The notes beneath the pieces are model-generated. The model was not told where the DNA came from and did no database searches. It saw only the letters and a list, made by a program, of their open reading frames with translations. Shown piece by piece: positions 16,927 to 25,334 of a DNA stretch of 33,033 nucleotides. The first letter of the stretch is position 1. Each line of letters starts with the position of its first letter. The position numbers and the translations under genes were made by a program. Origin of the DNA: Candidatus Poribacteria bacterium (GTDB lineage Bacteria; Poribacteria; WGA-4E; GCA-2687025); the NCBI GenBank assembly GCA_026004875.1, contig BPJZ01000028.1, positions 1 to 33,033 of the forward strand. The letters are read 5' to 3'.

Positions 16927-17127
16927 ATGTTTTCTCTGCGCGGACTCAACCGAAAGGCATTGGTCACGCTTCTGGTGCTGGGGGGCATTCTCTACGCCGT
17001 TCGGGGGACCGGCGAACCGTCCCGATCCTGGCAGGCGGCGGCGTTGGTCGTGGTGCTGCTCGTCGTGGTGGTGTTGATCAAGGCCATTGCCGAAGGGCTG
17101 CTGTTCCGCCGCCGAAATCGTCCTTAG
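16927..17127 (+). CDS. Small two-helix membrane protein, function unknown
   Basis: The protein has 66 aa. The ATG at 16927 is preceded by GAGGGAAG at a suitable distance. It has a basic start (MFSLRGLNRKA), a first hydrophobic helix (about 12-25), a short loop with RGTGEPSRS, a second strongly hydrophobic helix rich in valine and leucine (about 36-58), and the basic tail FRRRNRP. The charge pattern suggests both ends are cytoplasmic. I do not recognise a family. It is divergent from xylA and lies 101 bp before the HAD-like gene, so coupling to either is uncertain. Confidence 0.55.
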   Translation: MFSLRGLNRKALVTLLVLGGILYAVRGTGEPSRSWQAAALVVVLLVVVVLIKAIAEGLLFRRRNRP

Positions 17128-17160
17128 CCCCTTGGATCCCCCTGTGGCGTCTCAACCGGC

Positions 17161-17193
17161 AACCGCTCCTTGCGATCCTCCCGGGGAGCGGTT
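17161..17193. other. Inverted repeat in the gap between the small membrane protein and the HAD-like gene
   Basis: AACCGCTCC (17161-17169) and GGAGCGGTT (17185-17193) form a 9-bp perfect stem around a 15-nt loop, 34 bp after the stop at 17127. No T-tract follows. It could be a weak terminator or mRNA-stabilising hairpin for the 66-aa gene. Confidence 0.4.
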
Positions 17194-17228
17194 ACGCTCT
17201 CCCCATTGGAGGGTCGAGAAACGCGCTT

Positions 17229-17975
17229 GTGAACTCGCTAACGCTGCTTTTAAGGATCCATCGGGGAATCTTCTTCGACCTGTACGGCACCCTGTATCTC
17301 TATCAGGACGAGGAGGCCGCTCGACTTGCTCTGGAGCGGGCGATGTACGAGCGGTTTGTTGCCAACGGACTCCAGCTCCCCTTTGAGGCGTTTCGATCGG
17401 CGCTGAGCCGCTTTGTGAGCGACGAAGCTCCCCTAGCGCTAGGAAGCGGAGCAACGCGCTTCTCCCGCCGGATTCATCGGCTCGCTCGGCGCCTGGGGCT
17501 GGTGCTCTCCCCGGGCCAGGCGCTGGAGATGGCCGACGAGCTAGCCGCCATCTGGCAGGAGTGGCTTTCGCTGGATCCGATCACGCTCCCCTTGCTGGAT
17601 CGGCTCCGAGCGCTGGACAAGCGCCTGGCACTGACGACCGGCTTCGACCATCCCCCTCACGTCCGGCGAGTGCTGGCTGAAGACGGCCTAAACGAGCGGT
17701 TCGAAGCGGTGCTGATCGCCGACGCCTTAGACGCGGAGCGCGCCCGACGTACTCTCTTTGAGCTGGCACTGGAACGGTTAGGCCTCCGGGCCAGCGAGAC
17801 GATGTACGTTGGAACCGCTCCGACGGCGATCAACGCCGCCCGCCTCACGGGACTGACCCCTCTGCAGATCGTCCGCGACCCAAAACCGATCGCCGACCGA
17901 GCCTTCCCGGAGGGGACTCCCCTTCAGATCGGCTCGCTGGAGGCTCTCCTGGAGGCGGCCGAAGTGCTCCTCTGA
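17229..17975 (+). CDS. HAD-superfamily hydrolase-like protein with degenerate active site
   Basis: The protein has 248 aa from the GTG at 17229. There is no ATG before the conserved core, and a GGAGGG lies rather far upstream, so the start is uncertain. HAD motif I is FFDLYGTLY with Asp17; the second acidic residue is Tyr, as in haloacid-dehalogenase-type rather than phosphatase-type members. A helical cap (about 30-110) follows, then motif II in LALTTGFDHP. The motif III lysine is not where expected: the region reads DALDAERARRTLFELALERLG. Motif IV, normally GDxxxD, reads VGTAPTAINAARLTGL, with both aspartates replaced. It thus keeps the fold but probably lacks magnesium-dependent phosphatase activity. 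It is convergent to the lipoprotein gene ending at 17995. Confidence 0.72.
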   Translation: MNSLTLLLRIHRGIFFDLYGTLYLYQDEEAARLALERAMYERFVANGLQLPFEAFRSALSRFVSDEAPLALGSGATRFSRRIHRLARRLGLVLSPGQALEMADELAAIWQEWLSLDPITLPLLDRLRALDKRLALTTGFDHPPHVRRVLAEDGLNERFEAVLIADALDAERARRTLFELALERLGLRASETMYVGTAPTAINAARLTGLTPLQIVRDPKPIADRAFPEGTPLQIGSLEALLEAAEVLL

Positions 17976-17994
17976 AGTCGCGGTTGAACACCGG

Positions 17995-19351
17995 CTACTC
18001 AAACGTCCGAAGCGTTCGGAAGGCGATCTCGCCGGCGCGAATCTCCACGTTGGAGAGGACCATCCGACGGGCGGGGTGCGCCGTGCCGGTCAGGAACGAG
18101 AACCGAAACCTCGTGTGCCCCGGCAGGAAGCGGAATCCGTGCGATGTAGACCCGGTTGGGAAGCGTCTGCCAGGAGCGGAGGTCCGCCTGCTCGGCAATC
18201 ACCGTGAACAGATTGTAGACCATCCCCGCGAGGGCGGAAGCCTTCTGAATGCGCTTGTAAGTGAGGTACTTCAACAGCGCCCGCGCCGTCGTCCGGAGGA
18301 GGATCGTTCCGCTTTCTTGGGCGAAGGTCAGTCGCATCGCCCAGTCGAGGTCCTCGACCAGCCGGGTGCGGGCCTCTCGTCCGGCAACGGTGAGCCGCGC
18401 CCCGCCCAGCCGTGGCGGGTTGGACTGTAACACCGGAATCGCGACGCGGAGCAGGTACTCCAATTCGGCGTTGGAGTAGCGCACCTGCCGCCGTTCGACG
18501 ATCTTTCCTGCCCAGACCCAGACCTCCCGCTCCTCTTCGATTCGGTCCGACTTGAGGATCGGCAGGAGAAGATTCTCCTCCTCCTTGTGCGGAGCAAAGC
18601 CGGACTCGTGGATAAACACCAACTCGCCCCATCCGTCGGGGATCGGTTCTGGGGAACCGTATCGAGCGCGGTAGCGGGCCGCGTCGTCGGTGAATCCCAG
18701 CCGCTGAGCCAGCCGAACCAGCGACGCACCTAGCTCCGGAGGGGGCTGTGGACCGCCGTGCTCTCGGGCCCGGTTGTAGGCCTCCTCGGCCCAGCGATAG
18801 GCAATATAGGCGTCGTTCCACTCTCCGGCCCACTCGTAAAGCAGGCCGGTGAAATAGGCGACAAATGCCGCTCCAGCAAACTGAAAGGTCGGGTCCGCGT
18901 CGGCGTACTGCCGAAGCAGGAAGCCGGCCTGACGCGCCTCGACCAGCACGTCGTCCCGGAGCCCCAGCGCCAGATAGTCCAGCGCCTCGTAAAAGTGGAC
19001 CATCAACCGTTCATAGCGGCTGGGCACGTATGTCCGCACGGCGTCGGAGGTGAGAAGGGCCGCTGCTTCGCGCGAAAGGCTGAGCGTGTACGCCGCCTCG
19101 GCGAGCACCTTTGCCCGTTCGAAGGCCTGAATGCTCGCCGCATATTCCTGCGCGTAAAAGGCCACCAACCCCGCCTCGAACAGATGGGGAAGGGTGTTCT
19201 CCGCTCTGGCGCTCAACTGTCGGTAGGCGGCCTGAACGCGGCCTTCTGCCAACGCCCGTTGGAGGTCCAGCGTCGAGTAACCGGCACAGCCAACCGTCCC
19301 GATCAGTCCGGCGAGCAGCAGAAGGCGCCCTCTGCCGAGGAAGCTCCGCAT
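17995..19351 (-). CDS. COG3014-type lipoprotein, partner of LpoB-like protein (frameshift near 3' end)
   Basis: It starts at the ATG at 19351 with a lipoprotein signal: basic RSFLGRGR, a leucine-rich core, then Cys22 in GTVGC. The lipobox is weak because -3 is Thr. Residues 30-230 look helical and TPR-like (AYRQLSARAENTL, AAFVAYFTGLLYEWAGEWND). A beta-rich part with VFIHESGFAPHKEEENLLLP and LPNRVYIARIPLPAG follows. This architecture and its position behind an LpoB-like gene match COG3014, seen next to LpoB in several proteobacteria. In the uninterrupted frame the last 38 or so residues are low-quality and arginine-rich. Dropping one G from the GGGG at 18118-18121 yields HTRFRFSFLTGTAHP and a tail NVEIRAGEIAFRTLRTFE, with a stop at 17995 and 451 aa in all. 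A role in cell-envelope or peptidoglycan-synthase control is inferred from neighbours only. Confidence 0.75.
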
Positions 19352-19387
19352 CGGCTGGAATCCTGCAGGAGGTCTGGGTTGGAGGAA

Positions 19388-19993
19388 TCAGGCGCCAAAG
19401 CGGCTCTGCTCAATGTATTTCTTGATCTTCTTCTGACCGAGCCAGACCTTCTCGTTGGTCTCGATGTTGGTCAGCACCAGGTCCACCTGATAGAACCGGA
19501 CCTGCCGCCCCCCTTCGCGGTCTTCGATCGTGCTGATCTCGCCGGTCAGCATATAATCGGCGCCCAACTCTCGACCCATCCGCTTGATGGTCTCCAGGCT
19601 GGCGTTAATCCGCTGATCCTCCCGCTCAGCGCGGATCTCGCCGCGCTCTTCGGCGCTAGCAACGACGCTCACCCTCCCTGAGTTGATCAGCGCCCGTTCG
19701 ATGTCCCGAACAAAGGTCGCCACAGGGATGTGCTCCATGCTCCGGTTGCGGATCGCCCCGACGATCACTACCGGTCGCCTTCCGCCCGTCTGCTGCATGT
19801 GTTCAACGATCCAAGGATGGTTGAGAATCTCTCGGATCATCTCTTCGGCGACAAACCGCGAGTCCGCGTCGTTCCAGCGCCCAGAAAGATCGATCACCGT
19901 GTTCGGGTCCACCCGTTCGACCGTCTTCCCGCCGCAGCTCCATAGAAGGATCAGCGTCAGTGTGCCGCCTAAAAGAAGGGCATGCCGTCTCAT
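19388..19993 (-). CDS. LpoB-like outer-membrane lipoprotein (penicillin-binding protein activator family)
   Basis: The protein has 201 aa. The start is the ATG at 19993 with AGGAGAT upstream. The signal MRRHALLLGGTLTLILLWSC ends in the lipobox cysteine Cys20. The mature protein has VDLSGRWNDADSRFVAEEMI-type sequence, with IDLSGRWNDADS directly visible, then IVGAIRNRSMEHIPVATFV, GADYMLTGEIS and VLTNIETNEKVWLGQKKIKKYI. These are hallmarks of the LpoB / YcfM family, which in E. coli reaches from the outer membrane to activate PBP1b. The family is wider than the E. coli protein, so direct PBP activation is inferred. It lies 36 bp upstream of the COG3014-like gene on the same strand, the usual pair. 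It is divergent from the membrane protein at 20124, with 130 bp between. Confidence 0.87.
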   Translation of the reverse strand: MRRHALLLGGTLTLILLWSCGGKTVERVDPNTVIDLSGRWNDADSRFVAEEMIREILNHPWIVEHMQQTGGRRPVVIVGAIRNRSMEHIPVATFVRDIERALINSGRVSVVASAEERGEIRAEREDQRINASLETIKRMGRELGADYMLTGEISTIEDREGGRQVRFYQVDLVLTNIETNEKVWLGQKKIKKYIEQSRFGA

Positions 19994-20123
19994 CGAATAT
20001 CTCCTACAATCCATGTGAGGACGGATCGTCTGCAGTCTCCTGACCGTTGCACTATAACGTTCCGGCAGGCGGCTGCGTTTAGGGGGACAGAACGAATCGC
20101 CCACTCTCGAAGTCGGAGGACCG

Positions 20124-20909
20124 ATGCGCCGTCAGAGCCGCCGCTTTTGGAAGAAACGTTCCGAACGCACCGAGCATCCTTGGGCAGGCCACCCCTCGCT
20201 GGCGGAGCCCTTCCAGCGAAAACGGGCCAGAGACCCGATCAGCGAGCTGATCCAGAACGTGGAAGAGATTCCCACTTATCGAGCTCGCGTGCAACGTGGC
20301 AGAAGACGGGGCTCCCGAACGGCCCTGCGGGCGGTGTTGTCCGTGCTCCTCATCGGGCTGGTTGTGGGGGTCACGATCGCCACGAACCTGGTCCTTCACG
20401 CCTACACGCGTCATCGGGAACAGGTTCAAGCGTTCCAACTCCTCGCCGACGAAGTGGAGGAGAACCTCCAGCAGCTCCTTACCGAAGCTCCCCGACTCCG
20501 ATTGACGCAACAGAACCTGGACTCCGGCGTGTTGCTTGACGCTCCGCTCCTGGAGGGGATCGCCCTCAGCGCTTCGCGCTGGAACGCACTGGCTGCGCGA
20601 TTGGACCTGTTCAGCGAAGGAACGCTCTACGCCGATCTTTCGGCCTTTTACGCCTCGTTGGATCGGCTTTCCGCCGAGGTCGCTCGCTACAACACCGCCG
20701 CAGCGGCCTGGAACCAAGCCGTCGGCGAAGCCCAGCGGGACACCGAGGGAACCGGCGAGCTCTCCCCTGCGACGGCGCAGGAATACAGTACAGCCCTCGC
20801 CCGTCTCTTAACTCGACTGGACGAATCTAGGCAGCAAGGAGAGGCCCTCCAGCAGAAGCTTTTAGGCCTAGCAAGCCGGCGCTTTCTTCCGTTATCACTT
20901 TTCCCATGA
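20124..20909 (+). CDS. Single-pass membrane protein with coiled-coil exterior domain, unknown
   Basis: The protein has 261 aa. The ATG at 20124 has GGAGG 4 bp upstream. The N-terminal 66 residues are very basic (RRQSRRFWKKR, then RARVQRGRRRGSR) and should be cytoplasmic. A single transmembrane helix spans about 69-91 (LRAVLSVLLIGLVVGVTIA). The remainder is glutamine-, glutamate- and leucine-rich and probably helical (QVQAFQLLADEVEENLQQLL, YASLDRLSAEVARYNTAAAA), and would face the periplasm. I recognise no family. It begins the run that continues with lemA, 97 bp downstream, and its predicted fold of long helices outside the membrane resembles LemA in outline only. Confidence 0.6.
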   Translation: MRRQSRRFWKKRSERTEHPWAGHPSLAEPFQRKRARDPISELIQNVEEIPTYRARVQRGRRRGSRTALRAVLSVLLIGLVVGVTIATNLVLHAYTRHREQVQAFQLLADEVEENLQQLLTEAPRLRLTQQNLDSGVLLDAPLLEGIALSASRWNALAARLDLFSEGTLYADLSAFYASLDRLSAEVARYNTAAAAWNQAVGEAQRDTEGTGELSPATAQEYSTALARLLTRLDESRQQGEALQQKLLGLASRRFLPLSLFP

Positions 20910-21006
20910 GGACCACCGTGGCTTGTGCGGTCGTTGCCCCTTTGGGGAATGAAAGAGAAGAAGTATCCTCTCGCACTCCTCACAGCACACGAAAGGGTTT
21001 GAACCG

Positions 21007-21597
21007 ATGCGATGGGTTGGACTGGGCCTAGTTGGCCTGTTTTTGCTGCTGATTTTGATCTTAGGCTTTTCCGCCTGCGGAACGTACAATCGGCTGGTCG
21101 AGAAACAGGAGCAGGTCTCCGCTCAGGTTGGGCAGCTCCAGAACGTCCTTCAACGACGGGCCGACCTCATCCCCAACCTGGTCGAGGTGGTCAAAGGGTA
21201 CGCGGCCCACGAGCAGGAAACGTTGACCGCCGTCACCCAGGCGCGAGCGGCGGCCACTCAAACCCAGGTTAACCTGAACGATCCGGCGGCTCTGCAGCGG
21301 TACCTCCAAGCGCAGGATCAGCTTTCACAAGCGCTCTCCCGGCTGATGGTCGTCGTCGAGCGCTACCCGGAGCTGAAGGCTAACGAGCAGTTCAACCGGC
21401 TCATGGACGAGCTGGCCGGAACAGAGAATCGAATCGCCGTTGAGCGGCGGCGCTACAACGAGTTAGCCCGCGAGTACAACACAAGCATCCGTCGCTTTCC
21501 GGCGGCGCTTTTTGCTCAGATGTTCGGCTTTGAGCCGGTGCCCTATTTCGAGGCGGCACCAGAGGCGCAATCCGCTCCGCGCGTGGAGTTCGACTAA
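21007..21597 (+). CDS. LemA family membrane protein
   Basis: The protein has 196 aa. The ATG at 21007 has only a weak AAAGGG ribosome site. An N-terminal transmembrane helix (about 4-22, ending ILILGFSAC) is followed by the family signature YNRLVEKQEQVSAQVGQLQ, then RRADLIPNLVEVVKGYAAHE, LSRLMVVVERYPELKANEQF and GTENRIAVERRRYNELAREY. The C-terminal FPAALFAQMFGFEPVPYFE is also diagnostic. LemA has a four-helix-bundle-like exterior domain; its function is not settled, and it usually travels with TPM-domain proteins. That is the case here: its stop overlaps the next start (TAATG). Cys24 after the helix is unusual and lipobox-like (FSAC), so lipid anchoring is possible but unproven. Confidence 0.95.
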   Translation: MRWVGLGLVGLFLLLILILGFSACGTYNRLVEKQEQVSAQVGQLQNVLQRRADLIPNLVEVVKGYAAHEQETLTAVTQARAAATQTQVNLNDPAALQRYLQAQDQLSQALSRLMVVVERYPELKANEQFNRLMDELAGTENRIAVERRRYNELAREYNTSIRRFPAALFAQMFGFEPVPYFEAAPEAQSAPRVEFD

Positions 21598-22376
21598 TGA
21601 AACGATCCCAAAGGCGCCAAGCGGTCGTCCTTTCCTTTTTAGTTCTCGCCGCGTGGATCGCGGCTCAGGCGGCGGTGCCGCCACTGCGCGGGTACGTGAA
21701 CGACTACGCAGAGATCCTCTCCCCTCAGGAGGAGCAGCTCCTGACCCAGAAGCTGGCCGCCTTTGAGCGGGAGACCACCAACCAGCTCGTCATCCTGACC
21801 GTCCCTTCCCTGGAAGGGAAGGACATCGAAAGTTACAGCATTGAAGTAGCCGAGGCCTGGAAGATCGGTCAGAAGGGCAAAGATAACGGCGTGATCATCG
21901 TGGTCGCGCCAAAGGAGCGACGGTATCGGATCGAGGTCGGCTACGGCCTGGAACCGGTCCTTCCCGACGGACTGGTCGGCGAGATCGGGCGGCGAGCGCT
22001 GGTTCCCGCCTTTCGGCAAGGGCGGTACGGGGAGGGGCTCTCTGCTGCTGTAGACCTGCTCATTGCCGCCTCGCGAGGCGAGTTTCAGGCCGAAGGGGGA
22101 GAATCGACCGGCACGCGGCCCGTTCGCCGGCGCGTCAGTCAGCCCTTGGTCCAGCTTCTGGTATTAAGCCTCCTGTTCTGGGGGATCGTGTGTCTGGTTA
22201 GCGGTGGTAGTCGTCGCCGGCGAACGGTGATCGGCCGGGGCCGGTCCGGGACGCCCTGGTTCGGTGGGCCGTGGTTTGGCGGCGGCTTTGGAGGGGGAGG
22301 CTTCAGCGGCGGTGGCGGTGGATTCTCCGGCGGCGGGGGTGGATTCGGCGGCGGTGGCGCTTCAGGGAGATGGTAG
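21597..22376 (+). CDS. TPM-domain membrane protein (YgcG family) with glycine-rich tail
   Basis: The protein has 259 aa and starts at the ATG overlapping the LemA stop (TAATG), which indicates translational coupling. A signal peptide covers about 1-25. The TPM phosphatase-like domain (about 30-160) has GYVNDYAEILSPQEEQLL, LVILTVPSLEGKDIESY, GKDNGVIIVVAPKERRYRIE and VGYGLEPVLPDG. A transmembrane helix lies at about 182-201 (QPLVQLLVLSLLFWGIV), then basic residues. The tail from 223 is almost pure Gly/Phe/Ser (repeats of GGGFSGGGGG), as is normal for this family. The domain was named after thylakoid TLP18.3/Psb32, which has acid phosphatase activity; in bacteria the role is undefined but envelope-associated. 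Confidence 0.94.
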   Translation: MKRSQRRQAVVLSFLVLAAWIAAQAAVPPLRGYVNDYAEILSPQEEQLLTQKLAAFERETTNQLVILTVPSLEGKDIESYSIEVAEAWKIGQKGKDNGVIIVVAPKERRYRIEVGYGLEPVLPDGLVGEIGRRALVPAFRQGRYGEGLSAAVDLLIAASRGEFQAEGGESTGTRPVRRRVSQPLVQLLVLSLLFWGIVCLVSGGSRRRRTVIGRGRSGTPWFGGPWFGGGFGGGGFSGGGGGFSGGGGGFGGGGASGRW

Positions 22377-22378
22377 CG

Positions 22379-22882
22379 ATGGCACGCACCGATTTCCGGC
22401 TGACCAAGGACGAAAGAAAACGGCTGCGCGAGGCGATCGAACGCTTTGAAAAAGAGACCAGCGCCGAGCTGAAGGTCGTCCTAGCCCATCGAGTGGAGGG
22501 CGACGCGATGGAGTACGCCAAGCGGGAGTTCCTCCGTTTGGGCCTGACCAATACCGCCCTCCGGAACGCTGTCTTGATCGCCGTGGTTCTTAACCAACGG
22601 AGGGTGGTCGTCCTCGGCGATGAGGGCATTCATCGTGCGCTGCCCCCGGGAACCTGGGAGCAGGTCGTTGAACGGATCGTCTCGGAGTTCCGCGAGGGGC
22701 GGTACTACCACGGCTTGGCCGGCGCCATCGAAGAACTAGGGGCGCTCTTTGCTCGCTACTTCCCTTACCGGACAGATGACGTGAACGAAATCCCCGATGA
22801 GATACTAGACTTAGAGGGAGAGAGCTCCTCAGAGCAAACGCAAAAGACAGGAGAGACGGAAGAAAGGAGTTCGGAGCCGTGA
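22379..22882 (+). CDS. Second TPM-domain protein, short soluble-type form
   Basis: The protein has 167 aa from the ATG at 22379, with AGGGAG 9 bp upstream. An ATG at 22370 overlapping the previous stop is an alternative. It begins RTDFRLTKDERKRLREAIER and contains RNAVLIAVVLNQRRVVVLGD and FREGRYYHGLAGAIEELGA. This is the C-terminal half of the TPM pattern, as found in the compact second TPM protein that often follows the YgcG-like one. No signal peptide is evident, and the only hydrophobic stretch is the domain's central strand (AVLIAVVL). The last 30 residues are acidic and serine-rich. Its stop overlaps the next gene's GTG start (GTGA), so lemA, both TPM genes and the following gene form one transcription and translation unit. 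Confidence 0.88.
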   Translation: MARTDFRLTKDERKRLREAIERFEKETSAELKVVLAHRVEGDAMEYAKREFLRLGLTNTALRNAVLIAVVLNQRRVVVLGDEGIHRALPPGTWEQVVERIVSEFREGRYYHGLAGAIEELGALFARYFPYRTDDVNEIPDEILDLEGESSSEQTQKTGETEERSSEP

Positions 22883-23877
22883 TCCGTTTGAGCCCGCCGT
22901 TGCGAGTGGCGGTGTTGGGTGCTGGAGGACTGGGACAGGCCGCCATGCGCGTTCTCGCCCCCAAGGAGGAGATGAAGCTGGTGGCGGTGGCCGACAGTCG
23001 AGGCTTTGCGATGGACCCAGAGGGACTGGACACCGAGACGATCCTGGACCTCTGCGCTAAGAGAGCTTCAGTCGGGACGGCGCCCGGCGTGGGGCAGCTG
23101 GTGGACGACCCGTTGGGGGCGATCCTGGAGCGAAGCGAAGCGATCGACGGAATCTTCTTGGCCCTTCCCAATCTTCCCAACGAGTTCATTCCCCAGACGG
23201 TCGAACGGTTCGCGCGGGGCGGATTTCGAGGGGTGATGGTGGATGCCCTCAAGCGGACCGCAGCGGTCGAGCTGATGTTTGAGCTGGACCCACTGCTCCG
23301 CCAGGCACAGATTACCTATATCGTCGGCGCCGGCGCAACCCCGGGACTGCTCACCGCGGCCGCTAACCTGGCCGCTCAATCCTATCAAACGGTCGAATCG
23401 GTCGAGATTTACTTTGGCGTCGGCATCTCCAACTGGGAGGCCTATCGGGCCACCATTCGAGAGGACATCGCCCACTTGCCCGGCTTCGACGTCGAAAAGG
23501 CTCGTAAGATGACCGACGAGGAGATCGAGGCCGAGCTGGAGCGCCGGAACGGTATCCTCGAGCTGGTCAACATGGAACACGCCGACGATGTGATCTTGGA
23601 ACGGGCGGGCGTGGTGGACCGCGATCGAGTCACCGTCGGGGGAATCGTGGACACCCGCAGCCCCAAAAAACCGGTTAGCACGACGATGCGCCTGACCGGC
23701 GTCACCTTTGAGGGCAAGCGGAGCACCCATACGTTTACCCTCGGCGATGAGACCTCAATGGCCGCCAACGTCTGTGGACCGGTCTTCGGCTATATGAAGG
23801 CCGGATGGTGGCTCCGCTCGTTAGGCGCCTATGGCGTGCTCAGCTCGGCGAACGTGATGCCCCAGTTTGTCCGTTGA
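22879..23877 (+). CDS. Saccharopine-dehydrogenase-like NAD(P)-binding oxidoreductase
   Basis: The protein is 332 aa from the GTG at 22879, overlapping the upstream stop by 4 bp, with AAAGGAG upstream. A Rossmann motif LGAGGLGQAA (13-22) begins the N-terminal domain, continuing KLVAVADSRGFAMDPEGLD. GAGATPGLLTAAANLAAQ marks the second domain, and TLGDETSMAANVCGPVFGYM lies near the end. It belongs to the saccharopine-dehydrogenase-like oxidoreductases known from cyanobacteria and other bacteria, whose substrates are not established. True lysine biosynthesis is not implied. Its tight coupling to LemA/TPM genes is unexpected for a metabolic enzyme. It ends 3 bp before the convergent stop of pyruvate kinase. 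Confidence 0.8.
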   Translation: MIRLSPPLRVAVLGAGGLGQAAMRVLAPKEEMKLVAVADSRGFAMDPEGLDTETILDLCAKRASVGTAPGVGQLVDDPLGAILERSEAIDGIFLALPNLPNEFIPQTVERFARGGFRGVMVDALKRTAAVELMFELDPLLRQAQITYIVGAGATPGLLTAAANLAAQSYQTVESVEIYFGVGISNWEAYRATIREDIAHLPGFDVEKARKMTDEEIEAELERRNGILELVNMEHADDVILERAGVVDRDRVTVGGIVDTRSPKKPVSTTMRLTGVTFEGKRSTHTFTLGDETSMAANVCGPVFGYMKAGWWLRSLGAYGVLSSANVMPQFVR

Positions 23878-23880
23878 GCC

Positions 23881-25312
23881 TCAGAGCGTATCGGCCTTGA
23901 TCATGTTGGTCGTCCCTTCCACCTCTAGGGGGACGCCCGCAACGATGACCACCGTGTCCGAGAGGCGGGCGAGCCGTGCGTCCAGCACGGCTCGTTTCGC
24001 TTTGGCGATGATGTCGTCGGTGTTCTCCGGCGGAGCGATCTGGAGGGGAACAATCCCCCAGTAAAGCTGAAGCTCGCGCAGCACGCGCGGGTTGGGACTG
24101 ACTCCGATGATCGGCATCGGAGGACGGTACTTAGCCACGTTGACCGCCGTCCTGCCGGACCGAGTGCAGCAGATGATACAGCGAGCGTTCAGGAAGGTGG
24201 CCAGCTCGCAGGCGGTCTGACTGATCGCGTCGGGAATCGCGCTGCTGGCCCGAACGTTGCGCAGTTGCATCCGCTCGTTGTAAAGCGGGTGCCGAGTGAC
24301 CGCGTCGGCGATCTGCTGCATAATCCGCACCGCTTCGACGGGATATTTTCCCACCGCCGTCTCGCCGGAGAGCATGACTGCGTCGGTTCCGTCCAGAATC
24401 GCGTTGGCCACGTCGGTCAGCTCCGCTCGCGTCGGACGGGGGTTGTGAATCATCGACTCCAGCATCTGAGTGGCGGTGATGACCGGAACTCCTACCTGGT
24501 TCGCTTTGTGAATGATCTCCTTTTGGGGCCCAGGGAACGTCCGGCATGGGGATCTCAACGCCTAGGTCGCCGCGAGCGACCATCACCCCGTCGGCGACCA
24601 GGAGGATCGTCTCCAGGTTGTCCAGCGCGGCCCGCTTTTCGATCTTGGCGATCACCGGCACCTCCCGCGGCGCCCTGGAGATCAATCGCTTTAGCTCCAA
24701 CACATCGTCCGCCGTCCGGACAAAGGAGAGGGCCACCCAGTCCACCCCCTCCTGAAGGCCAAAGGCCAGGTCCTGGCGGTCTTTGTCGGTCAAGGAAGGA
24801 ACCCGAAGCATCCGATCGGGGACGTTGATTCCTTTATGCTCCCCTAGCTCGCCGCCAACGATCACCTCGCAGATCAGGTCGCTATCCGTCTTCTCCTTTA
24901 CGCGGAGCTCTAAGGCGCCGTCGGCCAACAACAGCCGATCGCCAGGAAGTAGGTCCTCGATCAGCTCCGGATAGTTAACGCTTACCTCATGCCGGTTGCC
25001 GGGAACCTCTCGGGCCGTCAGCACAAAGCGAGCTCCCGGTTCCAGAAAGACCGGCGCCTCTTGAAGAGAGCCGGTGCGCAGCTTGGGTCCGGAAAGGTCC
25101 TGGATGATCGGGATGGGGACGCCCAACTCCTCGGCCACCTTCCGGACGCGTCGGATCACTTCCCGGTGCTCCTCGTAGGTGCCGTGGGAAAAGTTCAGAC
25201 GGACCACGTCCATGCCCGCGCGGATCAGCTCGACAATGCGCTCCTCGGTGTTGCTGGCAGGCCCCAGAGTACAGACGATCTTCGCTCGGTTAATCGCTTC
25301 CAGGTGAGCCAT
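23881..25312 (-). CDS. pyk: Pyruvate kinase (single-base frameshift in the middle)
   Basis: Converts phosphoenolpyruvate and ADP to pyruvate and ATP, the final glycolytic step. The start is the ATG at 25312 with AGAGGGG upstream, giving [20 protein letters not shown]. Signatures include [29 protein letters not shown] and the PK motif [19 protein letters not shown]. Here the frame breaks: a CCCC (coding sense; 24525-24528 on the plus strand) should be CCC to read [13 protein letters not shown]. The remainder is then normal ([35 protein letters not shown], final NMIKADTL). With one base removed the protein is 476 aa, the usual length. It lies 22 bp behind the sigma-54 regulator on the same strand. 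As this is a conserved central enzyme, an indel error is more likely than a pseudogene, unless a second copy exists elsewhere. Confidence 0.95.
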
Positions 25313-25334
25313 CGATGGCGCCCCTCTTTGACCT

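Noticed and set aside
17128..17228. Coding extension linking the 66-aa membrane protein gene to the HAD-like gene
   Set aside because: The in-frame sequence upstream of the HAD core has no start codon before the GTG at 17229 apart from a distant frame that overlaps the small gene, and it contains a hairpin; better read as intergenic.
18758..19681. 307-aa plus-strand open frame opposite the two lipoprotein genes
   Set aside because: It spans two real minus-strand genes and their intergenic gap and shows no recognisable domain; a shadow of G+C-rich coding sequence.
22296..22372. Tandem DNA repeat (GGCGGTGGC-type) as a repeat element
   Set aside because: It is the ordinary codon pattern of the glycine-rich tail of the YgcG-type TPM protein, not an independent repeat array.
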